Source: Betaproteobacteria bacterium
Lineage (GTDB): Bacteria > Pseudomonadota > Gammaproteobacteria > Burkholderiales > Methylophilaceae
Assembly (NCBI GenBank): GCA_009926035.1
Contig: RFPQ01000049.1
Location: 1 to 6,448, forward strand
Length of the DNA: 6,448 nucleotides
Direction of reading: 5' to 3'
Below are positions 1-6,448 of this stretch, piece after piece; the stretch's first letter is position 1, and every line of letters begins with the position of its first letter. Position numbers and translations under genes: made by a program. A model generated the notes under the pieces. The model was not told where the DNA came from. It saw nothing but the letters and a program-made list of their open reading frames with translations, and did no database searches.

Positions 1-1680
1 ATTATTTTTGAAGCTGATAATGGTGATGTTACTAATGTCACTTACAAAGAGCTTTATGAAAAAGTATGTCAATTTGCAAACGGTCTTAAAACATTCAATC
101 TAGATCTAGGAGATAGGGTTGTTATTTACTTACCCATGGGTATTGAAGCAGTTGTTGCTATGCTTGCTTGTGCCAGAATTGGATTAACCCACTCCGTTGT
201 ATTTGGAGGCTTTTCAGCAAAAAGCATTCAAGAGCGTATCAAGGATGCGCAAGCAAAACTTGTCATCACGGCTGACATTCAATTTCGAGGGGGAAAAATA
301 CTTCCCCTCAAAGCTGCGGTTGATGAAGCGTTTATTTTGGGTAGTTGTGAGTCAGTCATTGGTTCTGTGATACTTAAAAAATCAAAAGATGCGATTGAAT
401 TAAAAACTAAAGAAGTTTGGTGGCATGACCTGATTAAAAATCAAGCTACAGATTGTGATCCGGTTTATGTAAATGCTGAACATCCTCTTTTCTTACTATA
501 TACCTCAGGCTCAACTGGCACGCCTAAGGGTGTTCAACACTCAACTGCGGGCTATCTACTTCACGCCATGAATACCATGCGATGGACCTTTGATATTAAA
601 GGAGATGATATTTACTGGTGCACGGCTGATGTTGGATGGATTACAGGGCATACTTACGTTACTTATGGGCCGCTTGCTATGGGGGCTACTCAACTTATTT
701 ACGAAGGTATTCCAACCTTTCCTCATGCAGGCCGTTTCTGGCAGATGATAGAAAAGCATCATGTCAGTATTTTTTATACTGCACCCACGGCGATTAGATC
801 TCTTATTAAAGCTTCAGAATCAAACAAAGAATCCAATCCTGATACTTATGATTTATCGAGCCTTCGTCTTCTTGGTTCTGTGGGGGAACCTATCAATCCT
901 GAAGCGTGGATGTGGTATTACGAAAAAATTGGCCATCATTATTGTCCGATCGTGGATACATTTTGGCAAACAGAAACAGGGGGTCATGTCATAACACCTT
1001 TGCCGGGCGCCACACCCTTAGTACCTGGCTCTTGCACCCTCCCTTTCCCAGGTATTGATGCAGCTATTGTTGATGAATCAGGACAGGATGTGCCATGGGG
1101 CACAGGCGGGCTATTGGTGATTAAAAAACCCTGGCCTTCAATGATTCGAACCATATGGGGAGATCCAGAGCGATATAAAAAAAGTTACTATCCAGAAGAG
1201 CTTGGTGGAAAAGTATATTTAGCTGGTGATGGAGCTATTAGAGATAAAACAAGTGGCTACTTTACTATCATGGGCCGTATTGACGATGTATTAAGTGTTT
1301 CAGGTCACAGACTTGGTACTATGGAAATTGAATCTTCATTAGTATCAAATCCGCTTGTGGCTGAAGCTGCCGTTGTGGGAAAGCCTCACGAAATTAAAGG
1401 TGAGTCTATCGTAGCATATGTAGTCCTTAAAGGTAAAAGGCCTGAAGGTAATGAAGCTAAAGAAATAGTAAGCCAACTCAGAGATTGGGTTGGCAAGGAA
1501 ATAGGTCCTATTGCCAAACCTGACGATATTAGATTTGGGGATAATTTACCCAAGACACGTTCAGGCAAAATTATGCGTAGACTTTTAAGATCTCTTGCCA
1601 AGGGCGAAGAAATTACTTCAGACATTTCAACCCTAGATAACCCATCTATTCTTGAGCAACTAAAACAAACAATTCAATAA
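1..1680 (+). CDS. acs: Acetyl-CoA synthetase (acetate--CoA ligase, AMP-forming), 5'-truncated by window edge
   Basis: Converts acetate, ATP and CoA to acetyl-CoA, AMP and pyrophosphate through an acetyl-adenylate, in the cytoplasm. The frame is open from base 1, giving 559 residues without a start; against the roughly 650-residue family about 90 N-terminal residues lie upstream. The ATG at 136 is internal, because residues 1-45 already match the family (the stretch leading to YLPMGIEA). Visible ANL-superfamily motifs are the P-loop [11 protein letters not shown] (167-177), [13 protein letters not shown] (205-217), GSVGEP (292-297), [10 protein letters not shown] (319-328), AGDGAIRD (408-415), the hinge region [15 protein letters not shown] (425-439) and [11 protein letters not shown] near the C-terminus. 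Lys523 in the last motif is the catalytic lysine, which Pat-type acetylation switches off in well-studied Acs proteins. The acyl-pocket tryptophan is kept (Trp322), which favours acetate over longer acids. All catalytic motifs are intact and there is no frameshift. Propionyl-CoA synthetase is the nearest alternative, but motifs and length fit Acs better. Confidence 0.96.
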   Translation: MIFEADNGDVTNVTYKELYEKVCQFANGLKTFNLDLGDRVVIYLPMGIEAVVAMLACARIGLTHSVVFGGFSAKSIQERIKDAQAKLVITADIQFRGGKILPLKAAVDEAFILGSCESVIGSVILKKSKDAIELKTKEVWWHDLIKNQATDCDPVYVNAEHPLFLLYTSGSTGTPKGVQHSTAGYLLHAMNTMRWTFDIKGDDIYWCTADVGWITGHTYVTYGPLAMGATQLIYEGIPTFPHAGRFWQMIEKHHVSIFYTAPTAIRSLIKASESNKESNPDTYDLSSLRLLGSVGEPINPEAWMWYYEKIGHHYCPIVDTFWQTETGGHVITPLPGATPLVPGSCTLPFPGIDAAIVDESGQDVPWGTGGLLVIKKPWPSMIRTIWGDPERYKKSYYPEELGGKVYLAGDGAIRDKTSGYFTIMGRIDDVLSVSGHRLGTMEIESSLVSNPLVAEAAVVGKPHEIKGESIVAYVVLKGKRPEGNEAKEIVSQLRDWVGKEIGPIAKPDDIRFGDNLPKTRSGKIMRRLLRSLAKGEEITSDISTLDNPSILEQLKQTIQ

Positions 1681-1724
1681 TTTAAAGTAAAATAGCTTAA
1701 GCGGTTTAAGTTTAAGAAAGACCC
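1681..1724 (+). other. acs-yhdP intergenic spacer
   Basis: This 44-base AT-rich gap is the longest non-coding stretch in the window. It holds a small inverted repeat, CTTAA at 1696-1700 and TTAAG at 1706-1710 around GCGGT, overlapping a tandem TTTAAG pair at 1705-1716. The stem is only five mostly A-T pairs and no T-run follows, so it is not a credible intrinsic terminator. A TAAAAT hexamer at 1688-1693 resembles a -10 box, but no good -35 lies at normal spacing. Either transcription continues from acs into yhdP or a promoter lies inside the end of acs; the sequence does not decide between these. Confidence 0.6.
1714..1720 (+). promoter_or_regulatory. Weak ribosome binding site for yhdP
   Basis: The purine run AAGAAAG ends four bases before the ATG at 1725. 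It is a poor match to the Shine-Dalgarno consensus, but it is the only purine-rich stretch in the gap and is placed about right. It supports 1725 as the start, together with the N-terminal membrane anchor that begins about ten residues in. Confidence 0.4.
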
Positions 1725-4700
1725 ATGAAGCAAAAATTACTTCCTTACGTAAAAAAAATTGGTATTGCATTTGCCATAGCCTATGCACTCTTTGTCGTTA
1801 TATCAAGTATTGCATTTCAGTTCTATATTAAACCTAATTTAATTAACTACAAATCAAAAATTGAAGCCCTTGCGTCTCAATTAACTGGGCAAACGATAAA
1901 AATAAATTCGCTTGAAAGTCGATGGGATTTTATTAATCCAGAAATTGTTTTGAACGAAATTTCATTTTATGACAATCAAAATAACACAACTCTTTCACTC
2001 AAAGAAATGAGTGCTGACTTCTCTTGGTTAAGCCCATTTTACTTAAAACCAACACTTTCAGAAATCAAGTTTCAAGCACCCAAACTTCTTATTAAGAGAG
2101 ATGTTAATAATAAAATTTTCATTGGTGGCTTACTTATGGATGGTCCCGCTAACAATAAATTAACCAATTGGCTTCTCAATCAAAAAAAAGTTGCAATTAA
2201 GCAAGGTGAGATTGATTGGCATGACGAATATAGACAAGCACCTACTCTCACATTAAAGGATTTAAATTTTAGTTATAAGACACCTTTTATTATCGAGCTT
2301 ATTGGCAAACACAAATTTGACCTTAATTTTAGAATCAGTAATAGCGACAATCAATTTGTTGATATTAACGGTAACATTTATGCAAAAAAGATTGAAGATA
2401 TAAATTCGTGGGACTCTGAAGTTAAAATTAATGCAAGGAATATCAATCTTGCAGCCTATACACCATGGATAAACTACCCTGTTAAAGTCAATGCGGGTAC
2501 AGGCGATTTAAATCTAAATGCAAATATCATTAATGCTACGATCGCTAAAATTAAATCATCAATCAAATTCACAAACTTTAAAACTGAATTAAATCAAGCA
2601 TATAAAAATGAACTTAATTTAAAGAATTTTTCTGGTGACATTACATGGCTTTCAAACAAAAAAGATCATCAGTTTATATTTGAAAATTTTTACCTTCTCA
2701 CTAATAACGGTATTAACATTGAAAAAGCTGATAGTTCGATTTCTATTTCAAATGAGACAGATAAGCCAATTGCTTTCACTCTGAAAGTAAATAAAATTCA
2801 GCTTGAGGCAGCCAACGAAATATTACAAACAATCCCCTACTTTGATGATGTGAAAAATAAAGTTAATATGATTCAGCCTTCAGGATCAATAACTAATTTA
2901 AATCTCAAATGGGCAGAAAATAAAAAAACTGAAATAAAGCTTAAAGCTCAGTTTGACAAGTTAAGCCTAAAAGCTTTTGAAAGCTATCCGGGCTTCGAAA
3001 ATCTCTCAGGCTCTATTCATCTGTCAAATAAAGACGGTTCTCTAAAATTTAAATCAACAGATGTTTCACTTTCATACAATAAATTATTTAGAGAGCAACT
3101 TAAATTTAGAGACTTACATGGTGACTTAAAGTGGACAGAAAATTATTTAATCTTTAAAAGTATTAGCTTTAATAATGAATTTATTAATGGCTCAATAAAT
3201 GGAAGCATTAAATACAACAATCAAAAAGCGCCTTATCTTGACATACAAGCTTCAATTCCTTTTATTGATTTTAAGCATGCAAAAACATATTATCCAAAAA
3301 CAATTAGCGCAGAAAGTCTTCATTGGCTTGATACTTCTCTTCTCGAAGGAAGTCTAGAAAATACCTTGGTCGCTATTAAAGGTTCGGCAGCAGATTTTCC
3401 ATTTGTCGATGAGAATAATCAACCTGATCCTAACAAAGGCTCGTTTATTGTTACAACGACAGGTAAAAATACTTTAATTGAATACGGCGCAGGATGGCCG
3501 GTAGTCGAAAAATTTGATTTTAATGCTTCAATTAATGCTGGCACTTTTGAATTGACAAGCAAGAAAGGTCGATTTTTAGGCAATACAATCAAAGATCTTA
3601 AAACAATAATTCCAGCGATAGCAATTGAACATCCCGTGCTTAATATTCAAGGAACTCTAAATAGCCCCACACGAGAAGCAATTAAATTTATTAATAGCAG
3701 CCCCATAAAAGAATCAGTTCAACATTTGTTTGATGAAGCAACAGGATCTGGTGAGGGCAAGTTAATGGTAAATATTGATATTCCTATGGACAATTTAGAT
3801 GCGATTACCTTTAAAGGACGATATCAATTTTTAGATAGCAATCTAAGCAATTCTTCGATGGGCATTCCTAATATAGAAAAAATTAAAGGTAGTGTCTTAT
3901 TCGATGAGAAGAATGTAAAAACTGAAAATCTGAACGGTACTATGTTTGGGGGTAACACAAATATTATCCTTACTGCGGATTCTAGCAAAATTATTAAAGT
4001 TAAATTGAATGGGAACTTTACAAATAAAGCTATCGAAGAAAAATTAGGTACAAGTTTCTCAAAATTAAATGGATCAGCTTATTGGGAGGGTGTAGTGGAA
4101 TACAAAAAACCCTTACTTAATATACAAATCTCATCGAATTTGAAAGGCATTGAAATGAGTTACCCTGCTCCATTCAATAAAGCACGAGAAAAAGAAGAAA
4201 AATTTTATTTTAATAAAAAGCAAAATAGCCAAAAGAGTGATGAAATTGAATTTAAATTCGGAAATATTGTTAATGCGAAAATGTTACGTTCTGAAAGAAA
4301 TAATCTGATGATTATTGATAAAGGATTTATTGCTATTAATTCAGATATTAAAATAAACACTCAAAAAGGACTATATCTCAAAGCTAATTTACCATACGCC
4401 AATTTAGATGATTTTTTAAGTATATACAGCTTGGGTGATAGTAAAGATAATTTTAAAATAGATAAAGCGGATATAGCTCTTAAGAGCGCTGATCTCTTTG
4501 ATAGAAGATTCAATGATATCAGATTAGAAATAGCACTGGCTAACGGCAATACAAAATTTAAAATAATCTCAAACGAAACATCGGGAAATCTTTTGTGGGC
4601 TGAAAAAGATAACAAACTAATTGCTCGCCTAAATGGACTCAAACTACCAAGCGAAAATAAAAAGGTTTCTTCAACTAACACTGCTAATAAACAAAATCTT

Positions 4701-5552
4701 CCTAATTTAGATATCAAGGTTGAAGCTCTTGAAGTAGACGGGAAAAAAATAGGAAAACTAGAACTTATTACCAATACTTCCAAACAAAATATTGATATCC
4801 AAAAACTAAAAGTTGCGAATGATACAAATATTTTTCAGGCGGATGGTGAGTGGATCGACTGGAATAAAAATTCGAAATCAAATATCAATTTCAATTGGAA
4901 AATTAACAATCTTGGTAATACTCTTAATCAAATGGGTTATAACCATTTTATTAAGGACGGTGACGCAGAAATTAATGGTCAATTTAAATGGAATGGAAGT
5001 CCTATCAATTTTGATAAAACTAAAATTGATGGTTCTTTTACTCTGGATATTCATAAGGGAACTATTTTAAAAGTGGAACCAGGTGTAGGTCGTTTGTTTG
5101 GACTTATCACGCTGCAAAGTTTACCAAGACGGCTTAGCCTAGACTTTAGAGATTTATTTGGTAGCGGTTTCATATTTGACTCAATTAATGCCTCAATAAG
5201 AATGAATAATGGCATCATGAAAACAACAAATTTTAGAATGAATGGTCCTGCTGCAGATGTATTTATGTCAGGTGAAACTAATATCATTAATGAAACACAA
5301 GATTTAAATGTTAAAGTAACTCCTCATATTAGTGATAGCTTATCGATTGCTGCTCTTGCAGGCGGCCCTCTAGCAGGTGCTGTTGCATTCGTTGCACAAA
5401 AAGTACTAAAGGATCCTCTAAATAAAATACTTACATCTGAATATCGAATTATTGGCACATGGGAAAACCCAGTAGAAGTAAATAATTCTCCATCAGACAA
5501 AATCAAAACAACGATAGATAATACTAAAAACTTATTTAATGATAAAAAATAA
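1725..5552 (+). CDS. yhdP: YhdP family AsmA-like envelope protein (DUF3971), putative inter-membrane phospholipid transporter
   Basis: A 1275-residue protein, close to the length of E. coli YhdP (about 1266). In E. coli, YhdP, TamB and YdbH are partly redundant AsmA-like proteins that carry phospholipid from inner to outer membrane. Here a short basic N-terminus is followed by one membrane helix (residues about 12-34, no signal-peptidase site seen), and the rest should be periplasmic. Residues 45-136 are the typical AsmA-like opening (LTGQTIKI, LESRWDFINPEI, then a pattern ending RDVNNKIFIGG). The middle is a long run of amphipathic beta strands, consistent with a hydrophobic groove. Family hallmarks are YPAPFNKA (813-820), followed by a charged segment (821-840), FKWNGSP (1087-1093), LQSLPRRLSLDFRDLF (about 1130-1145), a Gly/Ala-rich hydrophobic stretch (about 1208-1226) and a closing Y-RIIGTWENP. 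The reading frame is intact. The protein is very rich in Lys, Asn and Ile. Family assignment is secure; the transport role is inferred from E. coli. Confidence 0.93.
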   Translation: MKQKLLPYVKKIGIAFAIAYALFVVISSIAFQFYIKPNLINYKSKIEALASQLTGQTIKINSLESRWDFINPEIVLNEISFYDNQNNTTLSLKEMSADFSWLSPFYLKPTLSEIKFQAPKLLIKRDVNNKIFIGGLLMDGPANNKLTNWLLNQKKVAIKQGEIDWHDEYRQAPTLTLKDLNFSYKTPFIIELIGKHKFDLNFRISNSDNQFVDINGNIYAKKIEDINSWDSEVKINARNINLAAYTPWINYPVKVNAGTGDLNLNANIINATIAKIKSSIKFTNFKTELNQAYKNELNLKNFSGDITWLSNKKDHQFIFENFYLLTNNGINIEKADSSISISNETDKPIAFTLKVNKIQLEAANEILQTIPYFDDVKNKVNMIQPSGSITNLNLKWAENKKTEIKLKAQFDKLSLKAFESYPGFENLSGSIHLSNKDGSLKFKSTDVSLSYNKLFREQLKFRDLHGDLKWTENYLIFKSISFNNEFINGSINGSIKYNNQKAPYLDIQASIPFIDFKHAKTYYPKTISAESLHWLDTSLLEGSLENTLVAIKGSAADFPFVDENNQPDPNKGSFIVTTTGKNTLIEYGAGWPVVEKFDFNASINAGTFELTSKKGRFLGNTIKDLKTIIPAIAIEHPVLNIQGTLNSPTREAIKFINSSPIKESVQHLFDEATGSGEGKLMVNIDIPMDNLDAITFKGRYQFLDSNLSNSSMGIPNIEKIKGSVLFDEKNVKTENLNGTMFGGNTNIILTADSSKIIKVKLNGNFTNKAIEEKLGTSFSKLNGSAYWEGVVEYKKPLLNIQISSNLKGIEMSYPAPFNKAREKEEKFYFNKKQNSQKSDEIEFKFGNIVNAKMLRSERNNLMIIDKGFIAINSDIKINTQKGLYLKANLPYANLDDFLSIYSLGDSKDNFKIDKADIALKSADLFDRRFNDIRLEIALANGNTKFKIISNETSGNLLWAEKDNKLIARLNGLKLPSENKKVSSTNTANKQNLPNLDIKVEALEVDGKKIGKLELITNTSKQNIDIQKLKVANDTNIFQADGEWIDWNKNSKSNINFNWKINNLGNTLNQMGYNHFIKDGDAEINGQFKWNGSPINFDKTKIDGSFTLDIHKGTILKVEPGVGRLFGLITLQSLPRRLSLDFRDLFGSGFIFDSINASIRMNNGIMKTTNFRMNGPAADVFMSGETNIINETQDLNVKVTPHISDSLSIAALAGGPLAGAVAFVAQKVLKDPLNKILTSEYRIIGTWENPVEVNNSPSDKIKTTIDNTKNLFNDKK

Positions 5553-5554
5553 TA

Positions 5555-6409
5555 ATGGCAATTAAATCTAAAATAAAAACAACGAAAGCTAAGTTAGTAA
5601 ATAAAGATATTATAAAGATTGCTGGGATACAGATGGCATCTGGACCAGACATCAAATCAAATCTTAATGAAGCAGAAAATTTAATTACTATTGCTGCAAA
5701 CCAAGGCGCCAAAATCATAGCGCTTCCTGAATACTTTTCTATTATGTCCTCTAAAGATTCAGAAAAACTGCAGGCAAAAGAAAAGCCCGAGCAAGGTCTT
5801 GTTCAGTCTTTCTTATCAAAACAAGCCAAGAAAAATAAAGTATGGATTATTGGAGGATCTATTCCTTTGGTATCAAAGGATAAAAATAAAATAAGGAACA
5901 GTTGTTTAGTTTATGACGACAAAGGTAATTTAATTCACCGTTACGACAAAATACATCTTTTTGGATTTGATATGGGTGATGAATACTATCGTGAAGATAA
6001 ATTAATTGAGGCGGGCTCCAATATTGTAGTTGTCGATTCTCCTTTTGGAAAAATTGGCATTGCAATTTGTTACGATCTTAGATTTCCAGAGTTATTTAGA
6101 GCAATGAAAGATATTGATCTTCTTGTCATTCCATCTGCTTTTACAGAAACAACTGGAAAGGCACATTGGGAGATTTTGATTCGTGCAAGAGCAATTGAGA
6201 ATCAATGCTACGTATTAGCCCCTGCTCAAGGTGGCTATCACTTGTCAGGAAGAGAAACTCACGGGAACTCAATGATTGTTGACCCATGGGGGACTATACT
6301 TGATCGTCTTAATCGAGGTTCCGGTGTAATTACTGGATTCCTAAATAAGGAATATATTAAATCTATTCGTAAATCCTTACCTGCTCTTAAACATCGAACC
6401 ATTAAATAA
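5555..6409 (+). CDS. Carbon-nitrogen hydrolase, Nit1-like (probable deaminated glutathione amidase)
   Basis: A 284-residue cytoplasmic nitrilase-superfamily enzyme that should hydrolyse an amide bond. The Glu-Lys-Cys triad is visible: Glu59 in LPEYF, Lys132 in YDKIHLFGFD and Cys172 in AICYDLRFPELFR. The C-terminal half (SAFTETTGKAHWE, LIRARAIENQCYVLAPAQGG, then THGNSMIVDPWGT) closely resembles Nit1-type proteins, whose characterised members remove deaminated glutathione, a side product of transaminases. An omega-amidase (Nit2-like) is the main alternative and the substrate cannot be fixed from sequence. The family usually starts just before the first strand (here KIAGIQM, residues 21-27), so this protein has about 20 extra, lysine-rich residues. 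No other ATG, GTG or TTG lies in frame before the conserved core, so the ATG at 5555 stands. It follows the yhdP stop by two bases with no Shine-Dalgarno, suggesting translational coupling. The same gene sits between yhdP and tldD in many beta- and gammaproteobacteria. Confidence 0.92.
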   Translation: MAIKSKIKTTKAKLVNKDIIKIAGIQMASGPDIKSNLNEAENLITIAANQGAKIIALPEYFSIMSSKDSEKLQAKEKPEQGLVQSFLSKQAKKNKVWIIGGSIPLVSKDKNKIRNSCLVYDDKGNLIHRYDKIHLFGFDMGDEYYREDKLIEAGSNIVVVDSPFGKIGIAICYDLRFPELFRAMKDIDLLVIPSAFTETTGKAHWEILIRARAIENQCYVLAPAQGGYHLSGRETHGNSMIVDPWGTILDRLNRGSGVITGFLNKEYIKSIRKSLPALKHRTIK

Positions 6410-6417
6410 CATCTCTT

Positions 6418-6448
6418 ATGGAACATAAAATTACTCATGCAAAAGATT
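6418..6448 (+). CDS. Start of a downstream gene, probably tldD (metalloprotease subunit), cut by window end
   Basis: An ATG eight bases after the amidase stop opens a frame that stays open to the window end, giving only ten codons (MEHKITHAKD). That is too short to identify a protein. The call rests on context: yhdP, carbon-nitrogen hydrolase, tldD is a recurring order in beta- and gammaproteobacteria, and TldD proteins often open with a short helix leading into an AxxxLL-type segment, which this could begin. TldD pairs with TldE (PmbA) in a zinc-dependent protease that processes modified peptides and the CcdA antitoxin in E. coli. No Shine-Dalgarno is visible in CATCTCTT just upstream. The existence of a gene here is likely; its identity is inference. 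Confidence 0.5.
   Translation, partial: MEHKITHAKD

Noticed and set aside
136..138. ATG at 136 as the acs start codon
   Set aside because: The frame is open back to base 1 and codons 1-45 already match Acs, so the true start lies outside the window.
761..994. Second + strand open frame inside acs
   Set aside because: It is an out-of-frame shadow of well-conserved acs codons, with no recognisable domain.
1386..1625. Open frame on the - strand within the conserved C-terminal domain of acs
   Set aside because: The + strand here encodes the invariant Acs C-terminal motifs, so this is an antisense shadow.
1688..1693. TAAAAT as a -10 promoter box for yhdP
   Set aside because: No acceptable -35 hexamer lies 16-18 bases upstream; TTGAGC at 1652-1657 is 30 bases away.
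1696..1710. Inverted repeat CTTAA-GCGGT-TTAAG as a possible terminator or operator
   Set aside because: Five mainly A-T pairs with no following T-run is too weak for a terminator, and a match this short is expected by chance in such AT-rich sequence.
4361..4783. A 140-codon open frame on the - strand inside yhdP
   Set aside because: It lies wholly within a confident gene, its translation is the low-complexity Ser/Leu-rich product expected from the antisense of Lys/Asn-rich AT-biased coding sequence, and it shows no family motif or ribosome binding site.
4813..5070. Second + strand open frame inside yhdP, Ile/Leu-rich and membrane-like
   Set aside because: The hydrophobic look comes from reading AT-rich codons in the wrong frame; the yhdP frame carries family motifs through the same bases.

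Overview
This is an AT-rich stretch of bacterial chromosome with every supported gene on the + strand and almost no non-coding DNA. It reads as ordinary housekeeping sequence: the C-terminal six-sevenths of an acetyl-CoA synthetase (acs), a complete giant AsmA-like envelope protein of the YhdP family, a complete nitrilase-superfamily amidase resembling Nit1, and the first ten codons of another gene that position suggests is tldD. I see no mobile element, CRISPR array, RNA gene or phage feature.

The organism is probably a Gram-negative proteobacterium, because YhdP proteins act between the inner and outer membranes. The order yhdP, carbon-nitrogen hydrolase, tldD is one I know from beta- and gammaproteobacteria. 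The low GC (hand counts of single lines run from about 22 to 47 percent), tiny gaps and lysine/asparagine/isoleucine-rich proteins suggest a compact, AT-drifted genome. A free-living betaproteobacterium such as a small-genome Methylophilaceae (OM43/Methylopumilus type) would fit, but that is a guess from composition and gene order, not a diagnosis.

Layout: 1-1680 is acs, cut off at its 5' end by the window edge. 1681-1724 is a 44-base gap with a weak ribosome binding site and no convincing terminator. 1725-5552 is yhdP. 5555-6409 is the Nit-like amidase, starting two bases after the yhdP stop codon. From 6418 to the window end is the start of a further gene, eight bases after the amidase stop.

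The last three genes look like one transcription unit. YhdP probably helps carry phospholipid to the outer membrane. The amidase probably repairs a deaminated metabolite such as deaminated glutathione. TldD, if that is what follows, is half of the TldD/TldE metalloprotease. No shared pathway is evident and the conserved clustering may reflect ancestry more than joint function. Acs works in acetate activation and is probably only a neighbour, although the short gap allows read-through into yhdP. I found no clear sign of an undescribed system; the findings are modest points worth a look.
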